DNA of 64,000 bases from COE1 sp910588595 (GCA_948957135.1 CARDBT010000004.1:1-64000); one strand, 5' to 3'; positions 25,426 to 34,701 are shown, numbered from the stretch's first letter. A program made the numbers and translations. Notes: generated from the letters alone by a model not told the origin.

Positions 25426-27981
25426 ATGGGTCTTTATGATACTTTGAATGAACAGCAGAAGAAGGGAGTTTTTACCACGGAGGGCCCGGTGCTTATCCTT
25501 GCAGGGGCCGGCAGTGGAAAAACAAGTGTTCTAACACGGCGCATCGCATACCTGATCGAAAATGTGGGGGTGAATCCATGGAATATCCTGGCGATCACGT
25601 TCACCAATAAGGCTGCGGGCGAGATGCGTGACAGGGTCAATAGTATTGTGGGTTATGGCGCGGAGAGTATCTGGGTATCCACGTTTCACTCGACCTGTGT
25701 GCGGATCCTTAGGAGACATATTGACAGGCTGGGATATGACAACAGTTTTACCATCTACGATACTGACGATACCAAGAGCGTTATGAAGGATGTGTGCAAA
25801 AAGCTCGAGATCGACACGAAACAGCTCAAGGAAAAGACGATCCTGAATGCGATCTCTTCTGCGAAGGACAATCTGATGTCGACGACAGATTATGGATTGA
25901 CTGCGGCAGGGGATTATCTCAAAAAGAAAATGGCGGCGGCGTACGCGGAATACCAGCTTGTCCTGAAAAAAAATAACGCGCTTGATTTTGATGATCTGAT
26001 CGTGAAGACAGTGGAGCTTTTTAAGAGTTGTCCGGAGGTGCTGGAGAATTATCAGAACCGCTTTGAGTATATCATGGTTGATGAGTACCAGGATACCAAT
26101 ACAGCGCAGTTTGAACTGATACGGCTTCTGGCACAGCGCAACAAAAATCTCTGTGTCGTGGGTGATGACGACCAGTCCATATATAAGTTCCGCGGTGCCA
26201 ATATCAGGAATATCCTCGATTTTGAACAGGTTTATCCCAATGCCACTGTGATCAAGCTGGAACAGAATTATCGTTCTACCCAGAACATTCTGGATTCCGC
26301 AAACGCGGTGATCGGAAATAACACACGGAGGAAGTCGAAAGCGCTCTGGACGGACAAGGGAGCCGGCAATCTGGTTCATTTCAGGGCTTTTGATACCGCA
26401 TATGAAGAGGCAGAATACATAGCAGGTGATATCAAACGTAAAAAGCGTGAGATCATAAGTGATTACAGGGATTGCGCGGTACTGTACAGGACAAATGCGC
26501 AGTCACGTCTTCTCGAGGAGAGCTTTATCGCGCTGAACATTCCCTACAATGTGGTGGGCGGTGTCAACTTCTATGCGCGCAAGGAGATCAAGGATATCCT
26601 GGCATACTTAAAGACGATCGATAACGGCAAGGACGATCTGGCGGTAAAACGTATCATCAATGTGCCAAGGCGCGGAATCGGTGCGGCGAGTATCGTCAAA
26701 GTACAGGATTATGCAGACCATATGGGACTGAGTTTTTACGAGGCGCTGCAGCAGGTGGACCAGATCCCGGCGCTGGGGAAGAGCAAGTCCGCAGACAAAC
26801 TAAGGGACTTCGCGACGATGATCAGGATGTTCCGGACGAAAATGCAAAGTGGCACTCTTGAAGATCTGATCACTGATATTATTGAAACAACAGGCTATGT
26901 GAAGGAACTCGAGGAATCTGACGATGAGGATGCGCAGGACAGGATTGAGAATATCGACGAACTGATCACGAAGATCGTAAGCTATGAGCTGGAGTGCGAG
27001 GAGCTTGGTGAGGAGGCAACGCTTTCAGGATTTCTGGAGGAAGTGGCTCTGGTGGCAGACATAGACAAGGTGGACAAGGATGACAACCGGGTGTTATTGA
27101 TGACGCTGCACAGCGCAAAGGGGCTTGAGTTTTCGAGTGTGTATCTGTCGGGGCTTGAAGATGGGATCTTTCCAAGCTACATGACGATCACTTCGGATGA
27201 TCCGGAAGATATTGAGGAGGAACGGCGTCTTGCCTATGTGGGGATCACCCGTGCGAAGGAAGACCTCACGATCACATATGCGAAAGCGCGCATGATCCGT
27301 GGTGAGACACAGTACAATCCGATCAGCCGCTTTGTCAAGGAGATTCCGGATAAGCTGCTCGACAGCAGGATTCCCGGCGTAAAGCGCTGGGATGCGGAGG
27401 CGTATGACGAAGATTCCTATGAGCGGAACATTTTCAAGGCGAAGCCATTTCAGGCAGGGACAAAGAGTGGCAGCGAACCGCTCAGTGATACAGTGTTTGA
27501 CAAGCCGCGCAACAACTGGGAGGCAGCTGCGCAGCTGCTGACACCTCGCGCACAGCAGCCAAAGGTATCTGCCGAAAAGGCGGCAGTGCGGCAGGCACCA
27601 GGTGCCGCAACAGCGGCGAATGGAACAGCAACAAACAGAACAGCAAAAACAGCATCGACTGCAGCCAAACCTGCACCGCAGAAGGATTTGACCCAGATAC
27701 TGGCATCCCGTCCCAAGGCGGTCGTCAAGAAGAAGGAAACGCCGGCGGCAAACAAGCCATATATTGCAAAATCCCTGGACGGTCTCACAAAGGGAGTGCC
27801 AGCGGTATCGGCGGACGGTCTGGGATACGCGGCGGGCGACAGGGTCCGGCATGTTAAGTACGGTGAGGGCGTTGTGGTGGACATCGTGCAGGATACGAGA
27901 GATTTCAAGGTGACGGTAGCATTTGATGGTTACGGCAACAAAATCATGTACGCAGCTTTTGCCAAACTGAAAAAAGTGTGA
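25426..27981 (+). CDS. pcrA: ATP-dependent DNA helicase PcrA/UvrD
   Basis: This 851-residue superfamily 1A 3'-5' helicase acts in repair, replication restart and plasmid replication. Motif Ia/I LAGAGSGKTSVLTRR is at about 25-39, motif II DEYQDTN follows, motif III is VGDDDQSIYKFRGA, and motifs IV-VI include LEQNYRS, TLHSAKGLEF and EEERRLAYVGITRA. The C-terminal 200 residues hold an Ala/Thr/Lys-rich linker and a Tudor-like end (GDRVRHVKYGEGVV) that in PcrA contacts RNA polymerase. The length is slightly above that of Bacillus PcrA because of the linker. Confidence 0.96.
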   Translation: MGLYDTLNEQQKKGVFTTEGPVLILAGAGSGKTSVLTRRIAYLIENVGVNPWNILAITFTNKAAGEMRDRVNSIVGYGAESIWVSTFHSTCVRILRRHIDRLGYDNSFTIYDTDDTKSVMKDVCKKLEIDTKQLKEKTILNAISSAKDNLMSTTDYGLTAAGDYLKKKMAAAYAEYQLVLKKNNALDFDDLIVKTVELFKSCPEVLENYQNRFEYIMVDEYQDTNTAQFELIRLLAQRNKNLCVVGDDDQSIYKFRGANIRNILDFEQVYPNATVIKLEQNYRSTQNILDSANAVIGNNTRRKSKALWTDKGAGNLVHFRAFDTAYEEAEYIAGDIKRKKREIISDYRDCAVLYRTNAQSRLLEESFIALNIPYNVVGGVNFYARKEIKDILAYLKTIDNGKDDLAVKRIINVPRRGIGAASIVKVQDYADHMGLSFYEALQQVDQIPALGKSKSADKLRDFATMIRMFRTKMQSGTLEDLITDIIETTGYVKELEESDDEDAQDRIENIDELITKIVSYELECEELGEEATLSGFLEEVALVADIDKVDKDDNRVLLMTLHSAKGLEFSSVYLSGLEDGIFPSYMTITSDDPEDIEEERRLAYVGITRAKEDLTITYAKARMIRGETQYNPISRFVKEIPDKLLDSRIPGVKRWDAEAYDEDSYERNIFKAKPFQAGTKSGSEPLSDTVFDKPRNNWEAAAQLLTPRAQQPKVSAEKAAVRQAPGAATAANGTATNRTAKTASTAAKPAPQKDLTQILASRPKAVVKKKETPAANKPYIAKSLDGLTKGVPAVSADGLGYAAGDRVRHVKYGEGVVVDIVQDTRDFKVTVAFDGYGNKIMYAAFAKLKKV

Positions 27982-28121
27982 TCCTATACATAAAAATCTT
28001 ATAAAATGTGAGAAAATGGTAGTAAAATTTTTGAAAAGATGATATGATATATACAACAAAGCATTGCAGGGGACTGGACAGTTCCTGCGCATGAAATTAA
28101 TACAGAAAGGGGCTTTTTTAA

Positions 28122-28448
28122 ATGAAAAAGTGGGACGAATTAGTAGAATATCTGCAGGATAAGAATCTGGCAGGCAATGATATCCTAAGTAAATACTGTG
28201 CAAAGAATGAGCTTAAGGAAGACAATGAGAAGAAGGGCAACACAGTACTCTGGATTCTTGCCATTATCGGAGCTGTAGCTGCAGTGGCTGCTATCGCATA
28301 TGCAGTATATCGTTATATGACGCCTGATTATCTTGACGATTTCGACGATGAGTTTGATGATGATTTCGAGGATGATTTCTTTGACGATGAAGAGGATGAG
28401 GAGCAGCAGGAAGCTGCAAAGGAAGATGAGTACACAACTGTAAAATAA
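28122..28448 (+). CDS. small acidic membrane protein, unknown
   Basis: A 108-residue protein with a cytosolic N-terminal helix pair (about 1-40), one transmembrane segment (LWILAIIGAVAAVAAIAYAV, about 44-63) and a very acidic tail of Asp/Glu/Phe repeats. AGAAAGGGG upstream supports the ATG. It sits between pcrA and rlmD and ends just before a terminator. Proteins of this layout are common in Lachnospiraceae; function is unknown. Confidence 0.72.
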   Translation: MKKWDELVEYLQDKNLAGNDILSKYCAKNELKEDNEKKGNTVLWILAIIGAVAAVAAIAYAVYRYMTPDYLDDFDDEFDDDFEDDFFDDEEDEEQQEAAKEDEYTTVK

Positions 28449-28475
28449 TGGTTGCGGCAAATGAAGAGGTTAGAG

Positions 28476-28499
28476 GGAGTGCTGGCAGATCGGCACTCC
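28476..28499 (+). terminator. terminator after the acidic membrane protein gene
   Basis: GGAGTGC (28476-28482) pairs with GCACTCC (28493-28499), followed by TTTGTTT. Confidence 0.65.
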
Positions 28500-28504
28500 T
28501 TTGT

Positions 28505-28625
28505 TTATGCACAGGGGTGCGTAGGGAAATTAGCAGCGCTGCTGCACGCACCCCGCGCGCGAGCAGGGGAAGATGGCTCTTCCCTACTCGATTGCACACG
28601 GACTGTGCAAGTTTTTTTCTGCTCG
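28505..28625 (+). ncRNA. structured leader of rlmD, candidate cis-regulatory RNA
   Basis: Three hairpins follow each other: GGGGTGCGT/ACGCACCCC (28514-28554) with a nested AGCAGCGCTGCT, CGAG-AGGGGAAGA/TCTTCCCT-CTCG (28560-28590), and TTGCACA/TGTGCAA with a T7 tract (28592-28618). CGAGCAG (28560-28566) can instead pair with CTGCTCG (28619-28625), which would enclose the last two. Only six bases then separate it from the rlmD ribosome-binding site. Alternative pairings next to a terminator suggest attenuation. No known riboswitch class is recognised. Confidence 0.5.
28592..28618 (+). terminator. intrinsic terminator directly upstream of rlmD
   Basis: TTGCACA, loop CGGAC, TGTGCAA, then G and seven T. 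It ends 13 bp before the AAGGAGG of rlmD, so it would block rlmD unless it is antiterminated. Confidence 0.8.
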
Positions 28626-28643
28626 ATCTGCAAGGAGGCTATT

Positions 28644-30059
28644 TTGAAAAAGGGACAAGTTTATGAAGGATATGTGGATCGCATCGATTTTCCGAATAAG
28701 GGGATCGTGACGTGCGAGGGGGAGACAGTGATCGTCAAGAACGTCATACCTGGACAGAAGATATCATTTCTCGTGAATAAAAAGCGCAAGGGAAAGGCGG
28801 AGGGCAGGCTGATCGAGGTGCTGGAGAAGGCGCCGTATGAGGAGGCAGATGCATGTCCTCATTTTGGAGAGTGTGGAGGATGCAGTTATCAGAGCATTCC
28901 ATATGAGAAGCAGCTAGAGATCAAGGAAGAGCAAGTGCGGAAACTGTTGCTGCCCGCTTTTGAGAAGCAGATGTTATTATACGAGGGCTGCGCGGATGTA
29001 GAGGAATATACAGATCGTATCTTCGAGGGGATCAAACCAAGTCCGGCACAGTATGATTACAGGAACAAGATGGAGTTTTCGTTCGGGGATGAATATAAGG
29101 ACGGACCGCTTGCCCTGGGGATGCACAAGCGCGGAAGTTTTTATGATATCGTGTCCGTGCGGGATTGCCGTATCGTGGACGAGGACTACAGGATGGTGCT
29201 CGCATGTGTACTGGATTATTTTACATTAGAAAACAGCAGTTATTTTCATAAGATACGGCATGAGGGATATCTGCGGCACCTGCTGGTGAGAAAGGCACAG
29301 AAAACAGGTGAGATTTTAATCGCAGTAGTGACGACAACGCAGGAGACACATGATCTGCAGCCTTTGGTAAAAATGCTGCTTGCACTGCCGTTAAAAGGGA
29401 GAATAACAGGTGTTCTTCACACGAAAAACGATTCGCTTGCCGATATTGTCCAAAGCGATGAGACTGTTATTTTATACGGACAGGATTTCTTTTATGAGGA
29501 ATTGCTGGGGCTCAGATTCAAGATCTCTCAGTTCTCCTTTTTTCAGACCAACACGCTGGGGGCGGAGGTGCTGTATGAGACAGCCAGGGAGTTTTTGGGT
29601 GACATTTCCGGCGCAGGAAAACACGACAAGACAGTGTTTGATTTGTACAGCGGTACAGGAACGATCGCCCAGCTCCTAGCGCCTGTGACAAAGAAAGTGA
29701 TCGGCGTGGAGATCGTCGGGGAGGCAGTCGAGGCGGCGAGAAAGAATGCAAAGTTAAACGGACTTGACAATTGTGAGTTCATCGCGGGGGATGTGCTCAA
29801 GGTGCTCGATGAGATCAACGAGAAACCGGATTTTATCGTGCTTGATCCGCCGCGTGACGGGATCCATCCCAAGGCGCTCCCCAAGATCATTGACTACAAT
29901 GTAGAGAGGATCGTATACATAAGCTGTAAGCCGACAAGCCTTGTAAGGGACCTGGAGGTATTGCTGGATCGCGGGTACAAGGTAGAGAGGGCAGTTGCGA
30001 TCGACCAGTTTCCCTGGACGGGGAATGTCGAGGTGATCGTGAAGCTCTGCAGGGTGTGA
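28644..30059 (+). CDS. rlmD: 23S rRNA (uracil-C5)-methyltransferase RlmD/RumA family
   Basis: A 471-residue SAM-dependent methyltransferase for uridine C5 in 23S rRNA (U1939- or U747-type). An N-terminal TRAM domain (about 1-60) precedes Fe-S-type cysteines CPHFGECGGCSYQ. The SAM motif is FDLYSGTGTIAQLL, VLDPPRDG follows, and the catalytic Cys is in YISCKPTSL. The start is TTG at 28644, five bases after AAGGAGG (28632-28638); the longer open frame back to 28452 runs through the structured leader. Symbols vary for this family in Firmicutes (RlmCD). Confidence 0.93.
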   Translation: MKKGQVYEGYVDRIDFPNKGIVTCEGETVIVKNVIPGQKISFLVNKKRKGKAEGRLIEVLEKAPYEEADACPHFGECGGCSYQSIPYEKQLEIKEEQVRKLLLPAFEKQMLLYEGCADVEEYTDRIFEGIKPSPAQYDYRNKMEFSFGDEYKDGPLALGMHKRGSFYDIVSVRDCRIVDEDYRMVLACVLDYFTLENSSYFHKIRHEGYLRHLLVRKAQKTGEILIAVVTTTQETHDLQPLVKMLLALPLKGRITGVLHTKNDSLADIVQSDETVILYGQDFFYEELLGLRFKISQFSFFQTNTLGAEVLYETAREFLGDISGAGKHDKTVFDLYSGTGTIAQLLAPVTKKVIGVEIVGEAVEAARKNAKLNGLDNCEFIAGDVLKVLDEINEKPDFIVLDPPRDGIHPKALPKIIDYNVERIVYISCKPTSLVRDLEVLLDRGYKVERAVAIDQFPWTGNVEVIVKLCRV

Positions 30060-30060
30060 T

Positions 30061-30153
30061 GTGACGAAGGACATTCCGGACTGGTGCATTGCAGCAGGGA
30101 ATCCGTGCAGAGTCATTCGCAAGATCACAGAAGAGGACAGGCGAAAACTGTAA
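30061..30153 (+). pseudogene. 3' remnant of a hexapeptide-repeat sugar O-acetyltransferase
   Basis: In the frame beginning at 30061 the sequence reads VTKDIPDWCIAAGNPC and then RVIRKITEEDRRKL before a TAA. This matches the C-terminal end of maltose/galactoside O-acetyltransferases (Maa/LacA). About 30 codons remain; the acetyl-CoA-binding repeats are absent and rlmD ends directly upstream. It is best read as the scar of a deletion or rearrangement. Confidence 0.8.
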
Positions 30154-30208
30154 TTGGAGTTGTGATCTGGAATGAACGAAAGGTTAGAAAATAAAAGGAG
30201 TGAAGAGT

Positions 30209-32017
30209 ATGGAAAGAGGAAAAAGAACATCGAGACAGGCGCCGGATCCGATCACAGACAGAGCATATATGTTTCCGGCATTTGCAGACGGGAAAGCCCT
30301 GCCTGGAAAAAGGTGCGGGCGTCTGCCTGCCATGGGCTGGAACAGCTGGAATGCATTTGGAAGCGGCAACACACAGGCGCTCACAAAACAGATGGCGGAC
30401 GCCATGGTGGAGCTGGAGCTGGATCAGGCGGGATACGAGTATCTCGTGCTGGATGATGGCTGCTACAGACCGGAGCGCGTGGCGGAACGGCTTTCCAATG
30501 AAGTGCAGAAATTTCCGGACGGATTCCGTGCGTTGGCTGAGTACATTCATGATAAGGGGCTTAAGTTTGGCATGTACAATGACATTGGCACGAATCTCTG
30601 CGCAGGCGCCGCGGTCGGCACCTGCGGATATGAAGATCTGGACGCGGAGAGCTATGTGGACTGGCAGATCGATTTTATCAAGGTGGACAACTGCTATTAT
30701 CTGTGGGACAATGCTACTTTTTCTGATGCCGCCAATGCGCGTTATGTCTATGCGCCCAATATCAGGGGCATTCAGGTCAGCGGGAATTCTTTCAGTCGTA
30801 CATATCAGGCGGAGAAGGACGGTTTTTTCACTGGGCAGGGAGCTTTTTTACATCGCAATGGCTATGGGACGAACATTGGCACGTTCGACGGGACAAACGT
30901 TGGGGTCACACCGGTGGGAGATTGCAGTGGGGAACTTATGTTCTGCATTGATGTGCCGGATGATGGCAGTTATGATATTTCGGTGGAGTATGCCACAGGG
31001 AAAGAGAGGGGTGTGGGCGAATGGCTGCAGCTGGCAGTGGGAGAGCCTGTATGCGAGGTGAGGTACTGTGACGATCTTCTGCCGGCGACAGCGGATCCGG
31101 AAGCCTTTTCGTGGTCACAGCCAATACCAGTATCCCTGAAAAAAGGAAAGAATGTGATACGCCTGATGAACCACAGGAGGCAGGAGAATGTGTTGAATTC
31201 ATACGCTGCCTTGTTCGAGGGTCTGAACAGGGCAGACCCCGGCCGCGATATCTGCTTTTCCATCTGTGAGTGGGGAAAGACACAGCCGCAGAACTGGGGG
31301 TATAAAGTCGGTGATTCGTGGCGCATTTTGAATGATATAACGTTTCAGGTCGGATCGGATGGAAATCCGGGCAGGGCGTCATGGGAGTCCGGGGACACGG
31401 CGAGCATTACGTCTCAGTATAACAAAGCGGTGGTCATGGACGAGTTTGCAGGACTGGACAAGGGGTGGAATGATCCTGATATGCTGGTGATCGGCATGGA
31501 CGGCATCACGCCTGTGATGTGCAGGACACATATGACGATGTGGTGCATGATGAACGCGCCCCTCATGCTGGGCTTGGATCTGCGGCGCCTCCAGAAGGGA
31601 GATGTGCTGTGGAAGATCATCGCAAACAGGGCGGTGATCGCGCTGAATCAGGACCGGCTGGGAATCCAGGCAAAGAGAATCTGGTGCTCTGCTGACAGAG
31701 AACACCCGGATACATCGTATGTCACAGACAATGACAGAGTAGATATCCTCGCAAAACCCCTGGCGGACGGAGCGGTCGCACTTTGTTTTATCAATCTGAG
31801 CGGCAGGCGCCGCGAGGAGGAGTTTGCAGTCTGTGCCGGGGACATTGTTCGATATATCGGACACAAAATGGTGGACAGGGAGCGCTTTTTAAAGGCGTCT
31901 GAATATCAGCTGACTGACCTGTGGGCGGACAGCCGATGCGAGAATACTACCGGAAGATTTTCGGTCAGCGGGCTGGATGCCTGCGACTGTGTCACATACC
32001 GCGTCACACCGGTATAG
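30209..32017 (+). CDS. GH27 alpha-galactosidase-like enzyme with inserted CBM-like domain
   Basis: A 602-residue glycosidase of family GH27 (alpha-galactosidase or alpha-N-acetylgalactosaminidase type). The barrel begins with LPAMGWNSWNAFG (about 41-53). The nucleophile Asp lies in FIKVDNCYY (about 157) and the acid/base Asp probably in VGDSWRILND (about 370). Between them, about residues 165-335, lies an insertion with YQAEKDGFFTG, VPDDGSYDISVEYATG and VSLKKGKNVIRLMNH that looks like a CBM6/35-type beta-sandwich. No signal peptide is visible, so the enzyme is probably cytoplasmic. AAAGGAG at 30194-30200 fits the ATG at 30209 rather than the GTG at 30200. Confidence 0.88.
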   Translation: MERGKRTSRQAPDPITDRAYMFPAFADGKALPGKRCGRLPAMGWNSWNAFGSGNTQALTKQMADAMVELELDQAGYEYLVLDDGCYRPERVAERLSNEVQKFPDGFRALAEYIHDKGLKFGMYNDIGTNLCAGAAVGTCGYEDLDAESYVDWQIDFIKVDNCYYLWDNATFSDAANARYVYAPNIRGIQVSGNSFSRTYQAEKDGFFTGQGAFLHRNGYGTNIGTFDGTNVGVTPVGDCSGELMFCIDVPDDGSYDISVEYATGKERGVGEWLQLAVGEPVCEVRYCDDLLPATADPEAFSWSQPIPVSLKKGKNVIRLMNHRRQENVLNSYAALFEGLNRADPGRDICFSICEWGKTQPQNWGYKVGDSWRILNDITFQVGSDGNPGRASWESGDTASITSQYNKAVVMDEFAGLDKGWNDPDMLVIGMDGITPVMCRTHMTMWCMMNAPLMLGLDLRRLQKGDVLWKIIANRAVIALNQDRLGIQAKRIWCSADREHPDTSYVTDNDRVDILAKPLADGAVALCFINLSGRRREEEFAVCAGDIVRYIGHKMVDRERFLKASEYQLTDLWADSRCENTTGRFSVSGLDACDCVTYRVTPV

Positions 32018-32030
32018 GAGTCTGAATGTG

Positions 32031-32711
32031 ATGGGATCAGACAGATATCTTACAGTGGAGCAGTTTGCGGGACTGCTGGAAAGAATCGTCTGCGGAGCAA
32101 GAGATGGGACAGTGACTGCTGTCCGAGACGCTTCGCAGCAGCCGGAGGAGCTCATAAAACGCCGGACTGCCGCAGGGATCATTCATCAGGTGCTGCTCTG
32201 TGCAGGGGAAGCGGACGAGGAACAGATCGGAGCGGCGTTGCGGCTGAGAGATCTGTATGTCTGCCGAACCTGTGTCAACCATATCGCACAGGTTTATGCA
32301 AAGGGCATCATGGCGGAGTGGGGTGATGGTTTTTTTGGTGTGGATGAACTGATAACATATAAGGAAGCAGAGGAAATGCTGCACCGGATCATGGACAGAC
32401 AGCTTCGGAGAAAACCGGAGCTGTCTGCGTCTGCCGGGTGGACCCCGATCATGTGGCAGGAAGCGGAGCTGATGCTGAAAGCGGACAGGCGGATTCTGCT
32501 GGTGGATGTCCGCAGCGAGGAGGAGTACAGTCAGGGACACCGCAAGGGAAGTATCAATGTACCGCTGCAGACGCTGTTCAGGAATCCTTACTGTGCTTGT
32601 GCCGACAGGGAGACAACCGTATTCTTGTATTGCCAGAGAGGATACAAGAGCCGGATCGCAGCGGGACTTCTCGCCGAGGCGGGATATCAGAATGTGTATG
32701 TGATCTTGTAG
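32031..32711 (+). CDS. rhodanese-like protein with N-terminal SLH-like repeats
   Basis: A 226-residue protein. Residues about 130-226 are a rhodanese domain: LLVDVRSEEEYSQGH, GSINVPL and the active-site loop CQRGYKSR. The N-terminal half holds two or three segments that look like S-layer-homology helices (YLTVEQFAGLLERI, ITYKEAEEMLHRI) but no signal peptide. Rhodaneses move sulfane sulfur or act as phosphatase-like folds. It starts 13 bp after the GH27 stop codon; functional linkage is unclear. Confidence 0.8.
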   Translation: MGSDRYLTVEQFAGLLERIVCGARDGTVTAVRDASQQPEELIKRRTAAGIIHQVLLCAGEADEEQIGAALRLRDLYVCRTCVNHIAQVYAKGIMAEWGDGFFGVDELITYKEAEEMLHRIMDRQLRRKPELSASAGWTPIMWQEAELMLKADRRILLVDVRSEEEYSQGHRKGSINVPLQTLFRNPYCACADRETTVFLYCQRGYKSRIAAGLLAEAGYQNVYVIL

Positions 32712-32787
32712 ATAAGGACAGTTCCTATTGCACAGGCATATCGAAGATAGTAAAATAAGATGAACTTATATATGCGTGAGGTTTGTT

Positions 32788-33777
32788 ATGCACATTTTAC
32801 ATTCAGACAAAAACAATATTACGGATAAACGAAAAAAGGCACTCGAGATCATAGAAATGATCGTGGTAGTAGTCATATGTATGATCATGTATTTCCATGA
32901 AAAAGGGGTGTCGGCACAGAACAGTGTCGGGACAGTTCCCGCTCTGGGGGACAGCGTTGTGTTTGGAACTTATCTCGGGGAGCCGATCGAGTGGAGAGTT
33001 ATCAGGGTTGAGAATGATGCAGAGGTAGTGCTGATCGCTGAGAAGATCCTGACGATGAAAGCATTCAATGCGGCAGAAAGCGGAAAGTTTAATTATGACG
33101 ATAGCGGCAACTGCTACTGGAGTGTTGACGAGACAGAGGCGGACAGAGATCTAAATCTGCAGGTGTATGTGCGCGGAAGCAGCCGCTGGGCTGATTCAGA
33201 TATCAGGGAATGGTTAAATTCAGACAAGGAGAATGTCATTTATGATGGGATCGGACCGGTTATGTCCGCGATGTCTGCACAAAAGAACGGGTATGTGAAC
33301 GAGCCGGGCTTCCTCAATGGCTTTACAGAACAGGAGAAGAAGGCGATCGTGCCGACGGAGAATGTCACAAAAGGCAATGCGCTGGATGGAGGGGAGGTAC
33401 ACAGTACAGATCTGGTGTACCTGCTTTCTCAGGATGAATTGTCATGGCTTACCGAGGCGGATGTCAATATCCGCACAAAACCGACGGCGCAGGCTTTGGA
33501 GCAGGATCAGACTTCATGGTATAATTTGTTTTCACTGGAATTGGGCGTTGACGCTTATTACTGGTGGCTTCGTGAACCTGTGCCGGATATGGCAAGCAAT
33601 TGTTATATTGTCGACAACGGTTATACATCGAACCTGCTGCGCGATGACAAGCCGGTGGGGCTCGAGGGAATCGGCGTGCGCCCGGCAGTGAAGGTTGATA
33701 CGACAAAGATAACACTGTCATGCGGAAAGACGCAGGGGAACGATGCCATAGAACAGGAAGCGTCAGATGTGCAGTAA
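32788..33777 (+). CDS. DUF6273 membrane-anchored or secreted protein
   Basis: A 329-residue protein with a short basic N terminus and one hydrophobic segment (IIEMIVVVVICMIMYF, about 21-36). A DUF6273-like extracellular domain follows with ALGDSVVFGTYLGEPIEWRV, SDIREWLNS and YWWLREP, ending in GVRPAVKV. This domain is frequent in Lachnospiraceae surface proteins; function is unknown. GAGG at 32777-32780 supports the ATG at 32788. Its TAA stop codon coincides with the first base of a palindromic repeat. Confidence 0.85.
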   Translation: MHILHSDKNNITDKRKKALEIIEMIVVVVICMIMYFHEKGVSAQNSVGTVPALGDSVVFGTYLGEPIEWRVIRVENDAEVVLIAEKILTMKAFNAAESGKFNYDDSGNCYWSVDETEADRDLNLQVYVRGSSRWADSDIREWLNSDKENVIYDGIGPVMSAMSAQKNGYVNEPGFLNGFTEQEKKAIVPTENVTKGNALDGGEVHSTDLVYLLSQDELSWLTEADVNIRTKPTAQALEQDQTSWYNLFSLELGVDAYYWWLREPVPDMASNCYIVDNGYTSNLLRDDKPVGLEGIGVRPAVKVDTTKITLSCGKTQGNDAIEQEASDVQ

Positions 33778-33956
33778 GGAACTGTTCGTAAATTACTCAT
33801 GACAATGACTTGCTTAAATGCCCATCTGCGGCATCAGAAAATCTTGACATTAAGGCATTGCCCTTTATGCCTTTGCCTCCTATGCCTGCGATTTTCTTCT
33901 TTGCAGGTGAATATTTATGCGGCGTCCTTGTCACAAGTAATTTTTGAACAGTTCCT
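33777..33956. repeat. palindromic intergenic element, copy 1 (180 bp)
   Basis: Outer arms AGGAACTGTTC (33777-33787) and GAACAGTTCCT (33946-33956) are perfect. The pairing continues inward through AAATTACT/AGTAATTT and then GACAA/TTGTC. Its centre contains ATGCCTGCG, like the ACGCCTGCG of copy 2. No protein is encoded inside it. Confidence 0.75.
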
Positions 33957-33981
33957 AAGTGAGAGTGAAAGGTATGGTCAG

Positions 33982-34701
33982 ATGTACAGTATAGGTATTT
34001 GCGATGATGAGCGGGATACATGTGCCCAAATAGCTGATATGATACATGAATATGACAAAAGGAATAAGGTCGGGATAGAGGTTTTGGTATGGAATACGGG
34101 GGAGGAGCTGTACCAGGATATGATGAAAGGGAAAGCGGTCGATCTGCTCTTCCTGGATATCGAACTGGTGTCCACAGATGGCATACAAATCGGAAGGCTG
34201 ATCCGGCATGAGCTGGAAAACTATGATATAGGCATTGTCTATATCTCTTCCAAGAGCAGTTATGCGCTGGAACTTTTCAAGATCCATCCGATTGATTTCC
34301 TCATAAAACCGATCGACGTGCAGGATCTCAATGAGGCGATCGATGAGGCGCTGCGCCTGTACGACCGGAACAATACTGTATTTGAGTACAAGGCAAACGG
34401 TTACAACTGCAGGATACCATACAGGGATATCATCTATTTTTACAGTGACAATAAAAAGATCAACATGGTTACGGCGGAGTCGACGATCCAGTTTACAGGA
34501 AAGATCAAGGATCTGGCGGGCATGATGCCGGAAAGTTTTATGCAGATACACCAGTCCTACATTATCAACATGAACCATATGAATGAGTGCAGCTACGAGC
34601 TCGTGAAAATGAGCGGAGGAGCGCAGCTGAATATCAGTCAGCCATACAGAAAGCAGGTACGAAAACAAATTATGGACTACGCATGGGGACAGGATGCTTG
34701 A
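33982..34701 (+). CDS. LytTR-family response regulator (AgrA/VirR type)
   Basis: A 239-residue regulator. The receiver domain (about 1-120) has ICDDERDTC with the acidic pair, the phospho-acceptor Asp in LLFLDIELVS (about 56) and KPID with the conserved Lys. A LytTR DNA-binding domain follows (about 140-235), with YFYSDNKKINMV and FMQIHQSYIINM. AAAGG at 33968-33972 supports the ATG at 33982; the open frame further upstream is inside the palindromic element. It overlaps the histidine kinase gene by 8 bp. Confidence 0.93.
   Translation: MYSIGICDDERDTCAQIADMIHEYDKRNKVGIEVLVWNTGEELYQDMMKGKAVDLLFLDIELVSTDGIQIGRLIRHELENYDIGIVYISSKSSYALELFKIHPIDFLIKPIDVQDLNEAIDEALRLYDRNNTVFEYKANGYNCRIPYRDIIYFYSDNKKINMVTAESTIQFTGKIKDLAGMMPESFMQIHQSYIINMNHMNECSYELVKMSGGAQLNISQPYRKQVRKQIMDYAWGQDA

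Noticed and set aside
27094..28203. 369-codon minus-strand frame opposite pcrA
   Set aside because: It lies antisense to a conserved helicase and its product is Cys/Arg-rich without any domain, so it is a shadow frame.
28452..28643. Upstream extension of rlmD
   Set aside because: It runs through two terminators and a folded leader; the TTG at 28644 has AAGGAGG and begins with the TRAM domain.
33799..33981. Upstream extension of the LytTR regulator
   Set aside because: It is encoded by palindromic element 1, and the receiver domain begins at the ATG at 33982.
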